Positions 16,075 through 25,169 are shown, numbered from the stretch's first letter. The stretch is DNA of 56,556 bases from an uncultured Eggerthella sp. (GCA_902464295.1 CABQIW010000007.1:1-56556), one strand, 5' to 3'. The notes: a model not told the origin generated them from the letters alone. A program made the numbers and translations.

Positions 16075-17037
16075 ATGTCAGAGCTAGATTTGATTGGAAA
16101 ACGAGTAGTCATCGCACTAGGCGGAAATGCGCTCGGCACCAACCCGAAAGAGCTCACGAAGAAGGTTGAAGCAACGGCGCATCAGATCGCACTCATGATA
16201 AAAGAAGGCATCAATGTTGTGGTAACGCACGGAAATGGCCCGCAGGTTGGCGTCATCGATGAAGCGTTCACCATTGCCTCGAAGGACGACCCGGACACGA
16301 TCCCTTTCGTTCCACTGCAAGACTGCAACGCGATGAGCCAAGGCTATATCGGCGCACAACTCACCGTAGCGCTCATGAACGAATTGAAGAACCAAAACAT
16401 CATGCGATCAGTAACGGATGTAGTCACGCATGTTGTTGTCGATGCGAACGACCCCGCTTTCACCGATCTCGAAAAGCCCATCGGATCGTTCATGACCGAG
16501 ACCGAAGCAAAAAAGCTCAGCGCTACCGAGAACGTTCCCGTGAAAGAAGATGCTGGTCGCGGCTGGCGACGCGTAGTGGCAAGCCCTCGCCCACAGCACA
16601 TCGTTGAGATCGATGCGATCCGCGACCTCATGGATGAAGGCTATGTGGTGGTTGCTGGTGGAGGCGGCGGAGTGCCCGTAACAGAACAAAACGATATCTA
16701 CACCGAAGTCGAAGCGGTCATCGACAAGGATCTGGTCAGCTCGATCCTCGCTTGGAAGATGAAGGCCGATATGCTCATCATCCTAACTGCCGTCGAGCAT
16801 GTCTTCATCAATTACAACACTCCCGATCAGCATGCACTTTCCACCATGACCAGCCAGGAGGCCCGCGAATACATCAAGCAAGGGCAGTTCGCTCCCGGTT
16901 CGATGCTGCCGAAAGTTGAGGCCTGCATCGAATTCGTCGAGGCGCATCCTGGCGGCAGCGCATTGATCACCTCACTCGATCACGCTGCTGAAGGCCTTAG
17001 AGGCGAGACTGGCACCCTTATCACCAGCTCGCTCTAA
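16075..17037 (+). CDS. arcC: Carbamate kinase
   Basis: The 320-residue product starts at ATG 16075 after GAGGGGAAACACC. It contains the amino-acid-kinase P-loop-like VIALGGNALG (near residues 11-20) and the THGNGPQVG substrate loop (near 51-59). An Arg-rich WRRVVASPRPQ loop and a VAGGGGGVPV turn follow. It catalyses the reversible reaction carbamoyl phosphate + ADP to carbamate + ATP, usually for ATP gain from citrulline, agmatine or purine catabolism. No arginine deiminase or transcarbamylase gene is adjacent, so its pathway cannot be read from the context. The length is typical of the family. Confidence 0.93.
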   Translation: MSELDLIGKRVVIALGGNALGTNPKELTKKVEATAHQIALMIKEGINVVVTHGNGPQVGVIDEAFTIASKDDPDTIPFVPLQDCNAMSQGYIGAQLTVALMNELKNQNIMRSVTDVVTHVVVDANDPAFTDLEKPIGSFMTETEAKKLSATENVPVKEDAGRGWRRVVASPRPQHIVEIDAIRDLMDEGYVVVAGGGGGVPVTEQNDIYTEVEAVIDKDLVSSILAWKMKADMLIILTAVEHVFINYNTPDQHALSTMTSQEAREYIKQGQFAPGSMLPKVEACIEFVEAHPGGSALITSLDHAAEGLRGETGTLITSSL

Positions 17038-17226
17038 CAGCAAGCACCTGGCGTACGTTTCGTCATCCACGATGATTACTCCATCATGGCCATGGTCGAA
17101 CAAGGACCTGCCGTGAGCTGCTCGCATCCGCTGTGCATCTTGGCCCTACGGCAGTGCATTTCAAGCTCGAAGTGCTTCCCACAGACACTCCCCTTCGCTA
17201 TCGTTGCAAACAAGAAGGAGGAGCCC

Positions 17227-17664
17227 ATGAAGCTGAGCATCCAGACAGACGAGGACTTAACCGAAACTGAAGTGCTGATACGTTGCGTCGAGGTGGATGA
17301 GCACATTGCTGCGATCGTAGCCACGCTGCGCATACACGACCGCCGCATCGTCGGAAAGCACGATGGTACCTCGGTCATGGTTCCCGCTGGAGATATCCTC
17401 TACTTCGAATCGGTGGATCGCCACACGTTCGCCTATACGGCAAGCAGCGTGCTGGAAGTCCCCTTCAGTATCGCTGACCTTGCACAACGGCTGGAAGGCA
17501 GTGCTTTCATATACGCCGCCAAAGGCTGCCTGATCAACCTGTGCCGAGTCACGAGCCTGCGTCCGTATGTGGGCGGCAGGCTTCTTGCCCTGTTGGACAA
17601 CGGAGAGGAAGTTGTCGTTTCCCGAAAGTATGCCAAGGATATCAAGCAGCGTCTCAATGTGTAA
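17227..17664 (+). CDS. LytTR-domain transcriptional regulator
   Basis: From ATG 17227, preceded by AAGGAGGAGCCC, the 145-residue protein is a stand-alone LytTR regulator. A short N-terminal part precedes the DNA-binding beta domain (DILYFESVDRHTFAYT near 58-73, FIYAAKGCLINLCRVTSLRPY near 97-117, VVSRKYAKDIKQRL at the end). There is no receiver domain. It lies 22 bases upstream of a DUF3021 membrane protein, a pairing seen repeatedly in Gram-positive bacteria, where the membrane protein is thought to control the regulator. The target genes are unknown; autoregulation is likely. Confidence 0.88.
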   Translation: MKLSIQTDEDLTETEVLIRCVEVDEHIAAIVATLRIHDRRIVGKHDGTSVMVPAGDILYFESVDRHTFAYTASSVLEVPFSIADLAQRLEGSAFIYAAKGCLINLCRVTSLRPYVGGRLLALLDNGEEVVVSRKYAKDIKQRLNV

Positions 17665-17686
17665 CGCTCAAGAAAAGGAGGAGGTC

Positions 17687-18163
17687 ATGACGAACAGGAT
17701 CATAGACCCGGAAGGGACATCGATAGGTAAGGCCGTGAAGGACTTGGCCATAAACTTCTGCATCATGTTCACGCTGTTCACGCTCTTCAGCTGCGTCTTC
17801 GGGCTGATATTCGCCGATGAAGCGGCCAAACCTGGCATCATCATGTGTCTCTCCATCGGAGTTGGGATGCTGGTCTGTGCCGTGCTGCAATCCGTGTTCT
17901 TCACGCCAGTCCTCATCAAGCGAATGGGCTATGGGCCGCGCCTTGCCCTCTTCGGCGTGTGTCTCTATGCGCTGCTTGCCGCGTTCGGCGCTGTCTTCGA
18001 CTGGTTTCCAGCGGACAACATTGGGGCATGGGTGGGCTTCACTATCACGTATTTGGTGATCCTCGCCCTTATGACCGCGCTCTTCACGGCCATCAACTGC
18101 CGCAACATCAAGGCGCTCAACGACGGCCTAACGCGCTTCAAGGAAAAGGAAATTGGAGACTAG
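17687..18163 (+). CDS. DUF3021 family membrane protein
   Basis: The 158-residue product has four hydrophobic helices (near residues 22-45, 52-75, 85-108 and 115-135) and a charged C-terminal tail (LNDGLTRFKEKEIGD). Its size, topology and position directly after a LytTR regulator identify it as DUF3021. The start ATG 17687 follows AAAAGGAGGAGGTC. It probably works with the LytTR protein as a two-gene regulatory unit at the membrane; the mechanism is inferred from the known pairing. Confidence 0.8.
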   Translation: MTNRIIDPEGTSIGKAVKDLAINFCIMFTLFTLFSCVFGLIFADEAAKPGIIMCLSIGVGMLVCAVLQSVFFTPVLIKRMGYGPRLALFGVCLYALLAAFGAVFDWFPADNIGAWVGFTITYLVILALMTALFTAINCRNIKALNDGLTRFKEKEIGD

Positions 18164-18224
18164 ATCATCGTTTCGAGCGCACGATCTCATAGGCCTTCTA
18201 CAAAGAAATAGTCACAAAATATGA

Positions 18225-18256
18225 TATAATTGTCATACGTCATACACATTAAGGAG
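18225..18256 (+). promoter_or_regulatory. Promoter and operator candidate for the RHH-PIN module
   Basis: A perfect -10 hexamer TATAAT lies at 18225-18230. It is followed by the direct repeat GTCATAC-GTCATAC (about 18232-18245) and then a GGAGG ribosome site before ATG 18264. The -35 region is weak. The repeat just downstream of the -10 box is where a ribbon-helix-helix antitoxin would repress its own operon. Confidence 0.5.
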
Positions 18257-18263
18257 GGCATCT

Positions 18264-18578
18264 ATGAGCAAGATGATCTCTGCACGAATCCCAGATGCAC
18301 TCTATACGCAGGCGAGCATCCAATTAGCATCACTTGGAGCTTCTACGAGCGATCTAGTGAATGCTGCATTTGAATATGTTCTTGAAGAGCATGCGTTGCC
18401 AACAGCTCACCCAGCTAAAAGCAAGCAAAAGAAAAGAGCTTTGTCGAAAGACCAGAAGCAGTTGATCAAAAGCATGTTCAAGAACTGCATGCTCGATCTT
18501 GATATTCCTGATGATGTCAAAGCAGACAAGCGATATGTGCAAACAGTAAGGGCAAATAAATATGAAGATATTGCTTGA
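18264..18578 (+). CDS. Ribbon-helix-helix antitoxin
   Basis: The 104-residue protein begins with an RHH fold (MISARIPDALYTQASIQLAS, then LGASTSDLVNAAFEYVL) of the RelB/DinJ or CopG kind. A basic linker follows (KSKQKKRALSKDQKQ). The RHH dimer should bind the operon promoter, and the C-terminal part should wrap the PIN toxin. The stop overlaps the toxin start by 17 bases, so translation is coupled. It is AT-richer than its neighbours, consistent with a mobile module. Confidence 0.82.
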   Translation: MSKMISARIPDALYTQASIQLASLGASTSDLVNAAFEYVLEEHALPTAHPAKSKQKKRALSKDQKQLIKSMFKNCMLDLDIPDDVKADKRYVQTVRANKYEDIA

Positions 18579-19011
18579 TACCAACGCGCTCATCGATCTA
18601 GTTGCCGTCAGGAAACCCTACGTCAATGACATCAAAAAACTTTGTATCGCTGCTGTTTTTGGGGATCTGCAGATTTGGGTGAGCACCCAGTCGTATGCGG
18701 ATGCCTATTATGTCTTAAGAAAGCATGCCTCTGCAGAAGAGGTGAAGCGCGCTCTTCTTGCAACATTGGATGTCTTTATGGTGTGCGGCACCTATGCAGA
18801 GGATCTTCGCAGGGCGCTGGAATCCGACTGGAGCGATATAGAGGATTATTTGATCGCGCACGCTTCGAAGCATATTCCTGCAAAGTATCTGATCACGCGT
18901 GACAAAGAGCTAATTGAAAGATCACCCGTCAAAGCCATGTCTGCGCAAGAATTCTTGAACTTGCTAGAGCGTGTTCACGGGTTAACCTACGATGAAAGCT
19001 CTCTCAAATAA
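18562..19011 (+). CDS. PIN-domain ribonuclease toxin (VapC-like)
   Basis: The 149-residue protein is a PIN domain. It opens with KILLDTNALIDLV, in which the first catalytic Asp (residue 6) is in DTN. Further acidic residues follow in ESDWSDIEDYLIAHAS (near 92-107), and a TRDKEL motif near 114-119 holds the last conserved Asp. It should cleave RNA with Mg2+ when free of the antitoxin. The RNA target (tRNA or rRNA) cannot be predicted. It forms a type II toxin-antitoxin pair with the overlapping upstream gene. Confidence 0.88.
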   Translation: MKILLDTNALIDLVAVRKPYVNDIKKLCIAAVFGDLQIWVSTQSYADAYYVLRKHASAEEVKRALLATLDVFMVCGTYAEDLRRALESDWSDIEDYLIAHASKHIPAKYLITRDKELIERSPVKAMSAQEFLNLLERVHGLTYDESSLK

Positions 19012-19013
19012 GA

Positions 19014-19242
19014 TTACGCACAGTTGCTGTAGCCTTCTTCTTTCAGATATTCTGTCATTTTTTTCCAGGTCGAGAGAATTACCTGAAACTGATATAGATT
19101 TCAGCAATAACCCAAGAGCATTCAGGCTTTTCTCTTCTACCGAAACTTCGCGTTCATAGCAGCAAAGTCCGCATCGATCACAGATATCCTCCCAGGTCTG
19201 CTGATCGAACAAATACATCTTTATTGCAGCGAATAATTTCAT
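19014..19242 (-). pseudogene. Broken cysteine-cluster (YkgJ/YcgN-like) gene
   Basis: From ATG 19242 the minus strand reads MKLFAAIKMYLFDQQTW and then CDRCGLCCYEREV, a CxxCxxCC metal-binding start typical of YkgJ/YcgN-type proteins. After about residue 50 the frame loses sense. Another frame then gives LSTWKKMTEYLKEEGYSNCA before a stop at 19014-19016. The middle of the domain, with the remaining Cys residues, is missing. It is therefore a truncated, frameshifted remnant, convergent with the PIN toxin gene. Confidence 0.45.
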
Positions 19243-19367
19243 GGTCTTAGGATAACAAGCTTCCGATAGTTCATACGAACACTCCTCTAAGTGACATAGT
19301 GTCGTTTGATGGAACTATTATAGAGGATGAACGATCAGATAAACCATCGAATAAAACGAGCTGTGCA

Positions 19368-20393
19368 TCATCCGGGCAGATAGTCATAGGGCATCTTGCG
19401 GGCGATGAGATAGAAGACCAACGTGAACAGGATCATGATCTGCGGCAAGGTGAACAGAAGGATCAAGAAAACTCCGCGCACGCCATAGAACAGCACACGC
19501 TTTCCTCCCGAACGCTCCTTCGTCTCAAAGCTCATACGCACGATAAGCCCGCCAGGCGTGCTGCCACCCTTGAGCCAAGGAAAGACCGCCTCGATCCCAC
19601 CAAAAGCGATCGCGAAGCAGACGAGTGTGAGCACACCTTCAGTTTGAGCTGCATTCATTCCGAACAACGTGAACGCCTGCTTACAGAAAACCTCGCTTGC
19701 AAGATCGAAAAACATCCAAGGGCCAAACGTCACCAGCCCGATCAGGATGAGGTCGATCCAAAGTGCAACGACCCGTCGGATCAGCCCTGGATCATGCGTG
19801 ATCTCGGGCGAGCCGACCGGTGCTTGTGGCAGCGCTCGCGCGAAGAGCTTCGCGCAAAACCACCCCAACACGCCACCTAAGGTGTTGAAGATGATATCGT
19901 CCACTTCAAAAGTACGATAAGCATAGGGGTAGATACCAAAAAGCCCCGTGAGTTGCGCGGTCTCGATCAAGCAGCTCACGACAAGCGCCAGGATGGTCGC
20001 AGTAGGCAGCTTCATCTGCAAGAACCGCCCCGCGATAAAACCTAACGGCAGAAAGAGCACCACGTTGAAGAACGTCTGGAATACCGCTTTCCAACCATCT
20101 TTCACGATGTCGAAGATGAAATTGAGCGGATTGAGCTGGGGTGGAATGCCATAGGTGATGCCCGGCCCCGCATCGCCTGTTGGAAGCGGATAGAGCGTGA
20201 AACAAGCCAGTCCCGCCAGATAGAGCACACTGCAATAGGCGGCCGCCGCCGATGCGAAGCGCAGCCTTCCATCACGATGATAGAGGAAAGCCAGGATGGG
20301 CATCGTAAGAAGGAAAGACAGAAAGGGCCACATGATCACCGCAGCCGTAAAGCTTTCAGAGAAGCTCGAGAGAAAAGAGCCTAGAGCACCCAT
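19368..20393 (-). CDS. VanZ-RDD fusion membrane protein
   Basis: The 341-residue protein joins two membrane domains. Residues about 45-190 are a VanZ domain (LACFTLYPLP, LNPLNFIFD, FFNVVLFLPLGFIAGRF, IETAQLTGLFG, FEVDDIIFNTLGGVLGW). Residues about 205-335 are an RDD domain (RRVVALWIDLILIGLVTF with the Arg-Asp pair, and GGSTPGGLIVRM). VanZ domains are linked to glycopeptide and lipopeptide tolerance and cell-surface functions. RDD proteins have unclear transport or ion roles. The start ATG 20393 follows AAAGGCGG. It is a monocistronic gene. Confidence 0.85.
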   Translation of the reverse strand: MGALGSFLSSFSESFTAAVIMWPFLSFLLTMPILAFLYHRDGRLRFASAAAAYCSVLYLAGLACFTLYPLPTGDAGPGITYGIPPQLNPLNFIFDIVKDGWKAVFQTFFNVVLFLPLGFIAGRFLQMKLPTATILALVVSCLIETAQLTGLFGIYPYAYRTFEVDDIIFNTLGGVLGWFCAKLFARALPQAPVGSPEITHDPGLIRRVVALWIDLILIGLVTFGPWMFFDLASEVFCKQAFTLFGMNAAQTEGVLTLVCFAIAFGGIEAVFPWLKGGSTPGGLIVRMSFETKERSGGKRVLFYGVRGVFLILLFTLPQIMILFTLVFYLIARKMPYDYLPG

Positions 20394-20610
20394 CTAGTCC
20401 ACCGCCTTTCGCCATGCGCTTTCCTGGAATTCGCTGAAGGTAACGAATTATCCAAGACACCTAACTACACGATGCAGTCTAGCGTCCAGAAGTCACGCTG
20501 TGCGGTTTATGACGGGATTGTAAGACGCTAACGATCGCTTCAGAAGGCACCGAGCGAACACGCAGGTCCGCGCCAAAACGATCACCTTGCGATATGGGCG
20601 GCAAGAGCAA

Positions 20611-21507
20611 CTACGAAGTAATGATCTCGGGTGAAGTTACGAACTTGCCTTCGATCGGCGCGGCGCATTCGTAGGCAAGCCCCATAGCGGGACCCACATG
20701 CACGCCGATCACTGGACTTGCAGGAAGCACCATCACGGTCTTCCCCACCAAGGGATCGATCACCTCGCGTGCCCACTCGAACGCAGGAACACACGAGCCG
20801 ATATAGCGAACGGCAACATTGCGCAACCCATAGTTCTCTACATCGCGCTTGAACACGTCGACCATCTTGGTGAGCGCTTTCTTTTGGGTCCTTACCTTGG
20901 AAAATGTCGCAGCCTCTCCATTCTTCACCGTAAGGATAGGTGAGATGTTCAGCATGTTGCCCAACAGCGCAGAAGCCTTACCGATCCTGCCACCCTTCTC
21001 CAGGAACTTGAGCGACTCGGGCGCGAAGATGAAACGCGTCGAAGACATCGCATGCGTGGCTGCCTCGACGCACTCCTCAAGGTTTCCACCCGCATCGCGC
21101 GCCTCGCATGCTGCGACGACCGCCCAGCCTAACTCCATGCAGTTGGTCATGCTATCGATGAGCGCATACTTGAAATCGGGATGACGTTTGGCTGTTTCTC
21201 TCGCTGCGCGCGCAACCCCCTCGAACGTGCCCGACATCCTTCCGCTGATGAAGATTCCGAGCACTTCATCGCCAGCCAGAGCCGCCTCTTCAAGCGCAGT
21301 CTCCACGCTTAGCGCTGAAGGCTGGCTTGACGTGGGAATATCGTCGGCCATCTCGTAGATATCAGCATAGAACGCATCGAGATCCATCTCCCCTTCCACA
21401 TGGCTAACGCCGCCATGATTGACCACAAGATTGAGCAGATGGATGCCATGTTTCTCACGCAGATCCTTCGGAAGCGATGAAGTGGAATCGGTGATGATGC
21501 GGATCAT
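20611..21507 (-). CDS. DegV family fatty-acid-binding protein
   Basis: The 298-residue protein has the DegV fold landmarks: ITDSTSSLP at residues 5-13, TSSQPSA near 79-85, ISGRMSGTFEGV near 106-117, IDSMTNCMELGW near 137-148, and KGGRIGKASALLGNMLNISPIL near 191-212. DegV/FakB proteins bind a fatty acid and present it to the kinase FakA. The start ATG 21507 follows AAGGAGC. It lies 49 bases after a second DegV gene in the same direction. No fakA gene is present in this window. Confidence 0.9.
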   Translation of the reverse strand: MIRIITDSTSSLPKDLREKHGIHLLNLVVNHGGVSHVEGEMDLDAFYADIYEMADDIPTSSQPSALSVETALEEAALAGDEVLGIFISGRMSGTFEGVARAARETAKRHPDFKYALIDSMTNCMELGWAVVAACEARDAGGNLEECVEAATHAMSSTRFIFAPESLKFLEKGGRIGKASALLGNMLNISPILTVKNGEAATFSKVRTQKKALTKMVDVFKRDVENYGLRNVAVRYIGSCVPAFEWAREVIDPLVGKTVMVLPASPVIGVHVGPAMGLAYECAAPIEGKFVTSPEIITS

Positions 21508-21556
21508 AGGCTAAGCTCCTTTGAAAGAAGTTCCAGGTCGGTCAATTCGTTTCAGG

Positions 21557-22492
21557 CTATTCGCCAAGCATTGCTTCGGCCTGAGTGCTACCTTGCTGCT
21601 CAGCGCTCGACGAATCCAGATTCGCCAACTGTTTCGGACGCGCGTGGATACCAATGCCGAGCGCGCCGGGCCCTGTGTGCACGGCAACAGAGAAGGGAAG
21701 CCGGTTGAAGAAGACCCTTGCATCAGGGAACTCCGCTTTTGCTCGCTCGAGATATTCCAACTCGCGCTCAGGGTCTATCCCTGCGCTCGCAACCCCTACC
21801 ACCAACTCGTCCTCTTTGAGATCGAACTCCTTCTTGGCATCGTGCTTGGCTGCAGAGAACATCTTCGCCACCGCCTTCTTCATGCCTCGTTCCTTCGAGA
21901 ACGGCTCGATCTGACCGGTTCGAATAGACAGAACGGGCCTTACTTTCAGCACAGAAGCGAGCGCCGCAGCAGCAGGCGTGACCCTTCCCCCACGCACCAG
22001 ATAGCCCAGATCATCAACAGCAAGATAGATGCTCGAAAGCTTCGCTCTTCGCTCGAGCTCCGATTTGATGTGAGCCGCTGGCATTCCCTGATTCGCCATC
22101 GAAAGCGCGTCTTCGACGGCCGCTCGCAGGGTCACCGAAACGCGTCCGTTGTCCACCACCGCAACGCGTCCTGAATAGTTGGCGGCAGCAAGCTGAGCAG
22201 ATTCGCAGGAATGGCTGAGCCCTGAAGACATCGGCAAGTAAACCACGTTGTCGAACCCCTCGTTCAAAGCCTCTTCCCAGGCAGAGCACACGACCCCTGG
22301 CGAAGGCTGCGAGGTCGTCACCGCTTTGCCCTCGGTCAGGCTCGCGAAGAAACCCTCGCTTTCAAGGTCGACCCCTTCAAGATAGATCTCTCCATCTATC
22401 AGCACAGGCATCGGTATGGAGCGAATGCCCATCTCTGCTGCTTCTTCGGTCGAGATCCCGCTATTCATATCCGTTATCACCGCTGTGCGCAT
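21557..22492 (-). CDS. DegV family protein (second copy)
   Basis: A 311-residue DegV protein: VITDMNSGIS near residues 5-14, TTSQPSPG near 79-86, LPMSSGLSHSCESAQ near 106-120, VDNGRVSVTLR near 133-143, RGGRVTPAAAALASVLKVRPVL near 193-214. The C-terminus carries an extra Gln/Ser-rich tail (SSAEQQGSTQ). It is only distantly similar to its neighbour, so this is an old duplication, probably with different fatty-acid preference. The start ATG 22492 follows CAGGAGGCAGC. A perfect palindrome lies just upstream. Confidence 0.9.
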   Translation of the reverse strand: MRTAVITDMNSGISTEEAAEMGIRSIPMPVLIDGEIYLEGVDLESEGFFASLTEGKAVTTSQPSPGVVCSAWEEALNEGFDNVVYLPMSSGLSHSCESAQLAAANYSGRVAVVDNGRVSVTLRAAVEDALSMANQGMPAAHIKSELERRAKLSSIYLAVDDLGYLVRGGRVTPAAAALASVLKVRPVLSIRTGQIEPFSKERGMKKAVAKMFSAAKHDAKKEFDLKEDELVVGVASAGIDPERELEYLERAKAEFPDARVFFNRLPFSVAVHTGPGALGIGIHARPKQLANLDSSSAEQQGSTQAEAMLGE

Positions 22493-22512
22493 GCTGCCTC
22501 CTGTCTTTTCCT

Positions 22513-22527
22513 GTTACAAATTGTAAC
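22513..22527. promoter_or_regulatory. Palindromic operator candidate upstream of the DegV pair
   Basis: GTTACAA-A-TTGTAAC is a perfect seven-base dyad around one central base, ending 21 bases before the DegV start codon region. A half-site GTTACA recurs near 22565. It is a good candidate for the TetR protein encoded upstream in the same direction. Confidence 0.5.
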
Positions 22528-22740
22528 GTTTAACAGAACGGTCTTTTTGCTCCACAACGCAGAGTGTTACAGAAAGGCGCTAATTGTTCAGCAAGAAAAG
22601 CGCATGAGCTAGCGTTTGCAAAACAACCAGTAAGGTCGATCGCATAGTGGGTTCGAGCTGTTCTTGAGATACCTTGCGAAAACTGCAAGAAGTCGCAAAC
22701 TGCGAAGGCTCCGATCTGCTTATGGCTTACAGCAGAGCCG

Positions 22741-23295
22741 CTAACTACTGGCAGAAGGGATGGCCGTGTAGAATCGTCCGAGCAATTCAGCCATCTGCCG
22801 CGGCGACTCCCTGAAACCGCGCTTGGCCCAAAGCGGGTAACACGCACAGAGCGAGCCAGCAAAAGCCGTTAAGATGTAATTGCCCTCAGGGGTGCCATTC
22901 CCATAGCGGCCGATCAGGAAATCGGAGATCGATTTCACGAGCAGCCCCGTGAACCCGCAGCGAAACAGGCAATTCATGAGCGCTGCATTATTCTTGAAGA
23001 ATTCGAAGCACATGCTCAAATGGCCGACATCATACCAAAGCGTTCCCGCTTTCAAGAGCGGCTCGGTGACGCGCGCATAGTCTGCGATGACCTCTTCGAG
23101 CCGAGCAGTGAAAACTTCCTCTTTGGAACGGTAATTGCGATAGAACGCCATGCGCGAAACGCCCGCGGCTTGACAAAGCTCCGTTACACTGATGGAAGAG
23201 AGCGCTTTTTCCTGCGTAAGCTTTATGAGAGCTTTCGTGATGCACGCACGCGTTTCTGCACGCGCTGGATTAACTGCTCGTGTCTCCTCTGCCAT
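22741..23295 (-). CDS. TetR-family transcriptional regulator
   Basis: From ATG 23295 (GGAG ten bases before it) the product has 184 residues. An N-terminal helix-turn-helix is evident (CITKALIKLTQEKALSSISV, then ELCQAAGVSRMAFYRNY). The C-terminal domain is of the type seen in DhaS/FakB-like regulators, with an aromatic FYTAIP end. A TTG at 23304 is a poorer start. It begins 17 bases after the rhodanese-fusion gene stop and precedes the DegV pair, so it may sit in one transcription unit and regulate either group. Confidence 0.87.
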   Translation of the reverse strand: MAEETRAVNPARAETRACITKALIKLTQEKALSSISVTELCQAAGVSRMAFYRNYRSKEEVFTARLEEVIADYARVTEPLLKAGTLWYDVGHLSMCFEFFKNNAALMNCLFRCGFTGLLVKSISDFLIGRYGNGTPEGNYILTAFAGSLCACYPLWAKRGFRESPRQMAELLGRFYTAIPSASS

Positions 23296-23311
23296 AACGA
23301 ACAAACTCCTG

Positions 23312-25012
23312 CTACTGATCAGCCCCGCACGGGAAGGCTGCTTCGATGAGCGCTCGGTCTCTCACCACGGTCTCGAAATAGCGGAAACCTCCTGCAAAGT
23401 TGTATGCATCGAAGCCATTGCCCGCCAAGATGCGACACGCCACATAGCTACGCAGACCACTCTGGCAAATGACATAGACAGGCTTTTCGCGATCCAACTC
23501 CCCCACACGTTCGCGCAAGGAATCGAGCGGGATGTTCACGAACCCAGGAATGCGCCCGAGCGCGATCTCGGCAGGTGTACGTACATCGAGCAGGGTAACT
23601 TCTCCGCGCTCGCTTCGATCCTGCAGCTCTTCAAGCTGGCCTAAGTACCACTGCTTCACGATGCCCTCTTCGATGTTCTCGATCATGAAGCCCGCCATGT
23701 TCACCGGATCCTTCGCCGACGAATACGGTGGCGCATAAGCCAGATCGAGATCCTTAAGATCGGTCGCACGCAGGCCTGCGAAGATAGCCGTTGCCAGCAC
23801 ATCGATGCGCTTGTCAACGCCCTCATACCCCACGATCTGTGCGCCGAGCAGGCGATACGTCTCCTTCTCGAACACCACTTTCATGGTCATGAGCTTGCCA
23901 CCCGGATAGTAACCCGCATGGCTCATAGGCGAGAGGATCACGTGATCGACCGCAAGCCCTGCCGCCTTCGCCACTGTCTCATTGACACCTGTGGAAGCCG
24001 CAGTGATGTCGAAGACCTTGATGACACTGCTCCCCTGCGAACCGCGATAGGTGCTCGGGATCCCGCAGATGTTGTCAGCCGCGATACGCCCTTGCTTGTT
24101 CGCGGGACCCGCCAGCGAGATGAGCGTCTCTTCGCCGGTCACCAGGTGCTTCACCTGCACCGCATCGCCAACCGCATAGACATCGGGTGCGGATGTTTCC
24201 ATGTGATCGTTCACTAAGATGCTACCGCGCACGCCCATCGCAAGACCTGCCTCGCTCGCGAGATGCGTATCAGGCGTGACGCCGATGGCTAGCACCACCA
24301 TGTCAGCCGGTATCGGATCAGTATCCGCTAAGAGCATCTCCACGCCATCACCCGTCTCGCGAAAGCCTTCCACGGTATGACCGAGCGCTAGCTTGATACC
24401 ATGCTTGCGCGCTTCGGCATGGATGAATGCCGCCATATCGGGGTCGAAGGGTTTCATGAGCTGCTGCGGGCGCTGAACGATAGTGACCTCCATGCCGATC
24501 TCGCGCATATTCTCAGCCAGCTCAAGACCGATGAAGCCACCACCCGCGATCACGGCTGTGCGCGGATGATGCGCGTCGATGAAATCCTTCATGCGGAACG
24601 TGTCTTCCACGGTACGCAACGTGAAGACATGTTCGAGCCCCACTCCGGGAAGGCGTGGCTGCGTGGGCTTCGCACCAGGCGAGAGGATGAGCTTGTCGTA
24701 CGACTCCTCGAACACCTCGCCCGTAAGCACGTTCTTCACGGTGAGCGTCTTCGCCTGAATGTCGAGCGCGGTCACCTCATGGTTCACGCGCATGTCCACA
24801 TCGAAACGCGCACGGAAGCTCTCCGGCGTCTGGAGCGTGAGCGCGGAAGGCTCGGCGATGGTGCCACCGATATAGTAAGGCAAGCCGCAGTTGGCATAGG
24901 AAACATAGCCCGAGCGTTCGAACACGATGATCTGCGCGTGCTCGTCCAACCGCCGGAGACGAGCTGCCGCCGTCGCGCCGCCCGCTACTCCACCAACGAT
25001 GACCACTTTCAT
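23312..25012 (-). CDS. CoA-disulfide reductase with C-terminal rhodanese domain
   Basis: The 566-residue flavoprotein starts with an FAD dinucleotide fold (VVIVGGVAGGATAAARLRR). The single active-site Cys42 lies in YANCGLPYYIGG, the signature of CoA-disulfide reductase or NADH oxidase/persulfide reductase. A second NAD-binding fold (AVIAGGGFIGLELAENM near 154-170) and a YAVGDAVQV motif follow. Residues about 460-560 are a rhodanese domain with catalytic Cys516 (VYVICQSGLRS). Such fusions reduce CoA or polysulfide persulfides with NAD(P)H and help redox and sulfur balance. ATG 25012 follows AGAAGGTAGGGC. Confidence 0.92.
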   Translation of the reverse strand: MKVVIVGGVAGGATAAARLRRLDEHAQIIVFERSGYVSYANCGLPYYIGGTIAEPSALTLQTPESFRARFDVDMRVNHEVTALDIQAKTLTVKNVLTGEVFEESYDKLILSPGAKPTQPRLPGVGLEHVFTLRTVEDTFRMKDFIDAHHPRTAVIAGGGFIGLELAENMREIGMEVTIVQRPQQLMKPFDPDMAAFIHAEARKHGIKLALGHTVEGFRETGDGVEMLLADTDPIPADMVVLAIGVTPDTHLASEAGLAMGVRGSILVNDHMETSAPDVYAVGDAVQVKHLVTGEETLISLAGPANKQGRIAADNICGIPSTYRGSQGSSVIKVFDITAASTGVNETVAKAAGLAVDHVILSPMSHAGYYPGGKLMTMKVVFEKETYRLLGAQIVGYEGVDKRIDVLATAIFAGLRATDLKDLDLAYAPPYSSAKDPVNMAGFMIENIEEGIVKQWYLGQLEELQDRSERGEVTLLDVRTPAEIALGRIPGFVNIPLDSLRERVGELDREKPVYVICQSGLRSYVACRILAGNGFDAYNFAGGFRYFETVVRDRALIEAAFPCGADQ

Positions 25013-25169
25013 GCCCTACCTTCTTTCTGTTCGTGCTTTCTAAGCATATGCGTTGCATCTCTACTCGATGTTGAGATGGCACCCAAGACGCAACGCACGC
25101 CATTTCCATCCGTTGCTTGCTGCGAGGCACAGAGCAGCGTGGTTCAGCACCCGCTTACCTGAACGCGCA

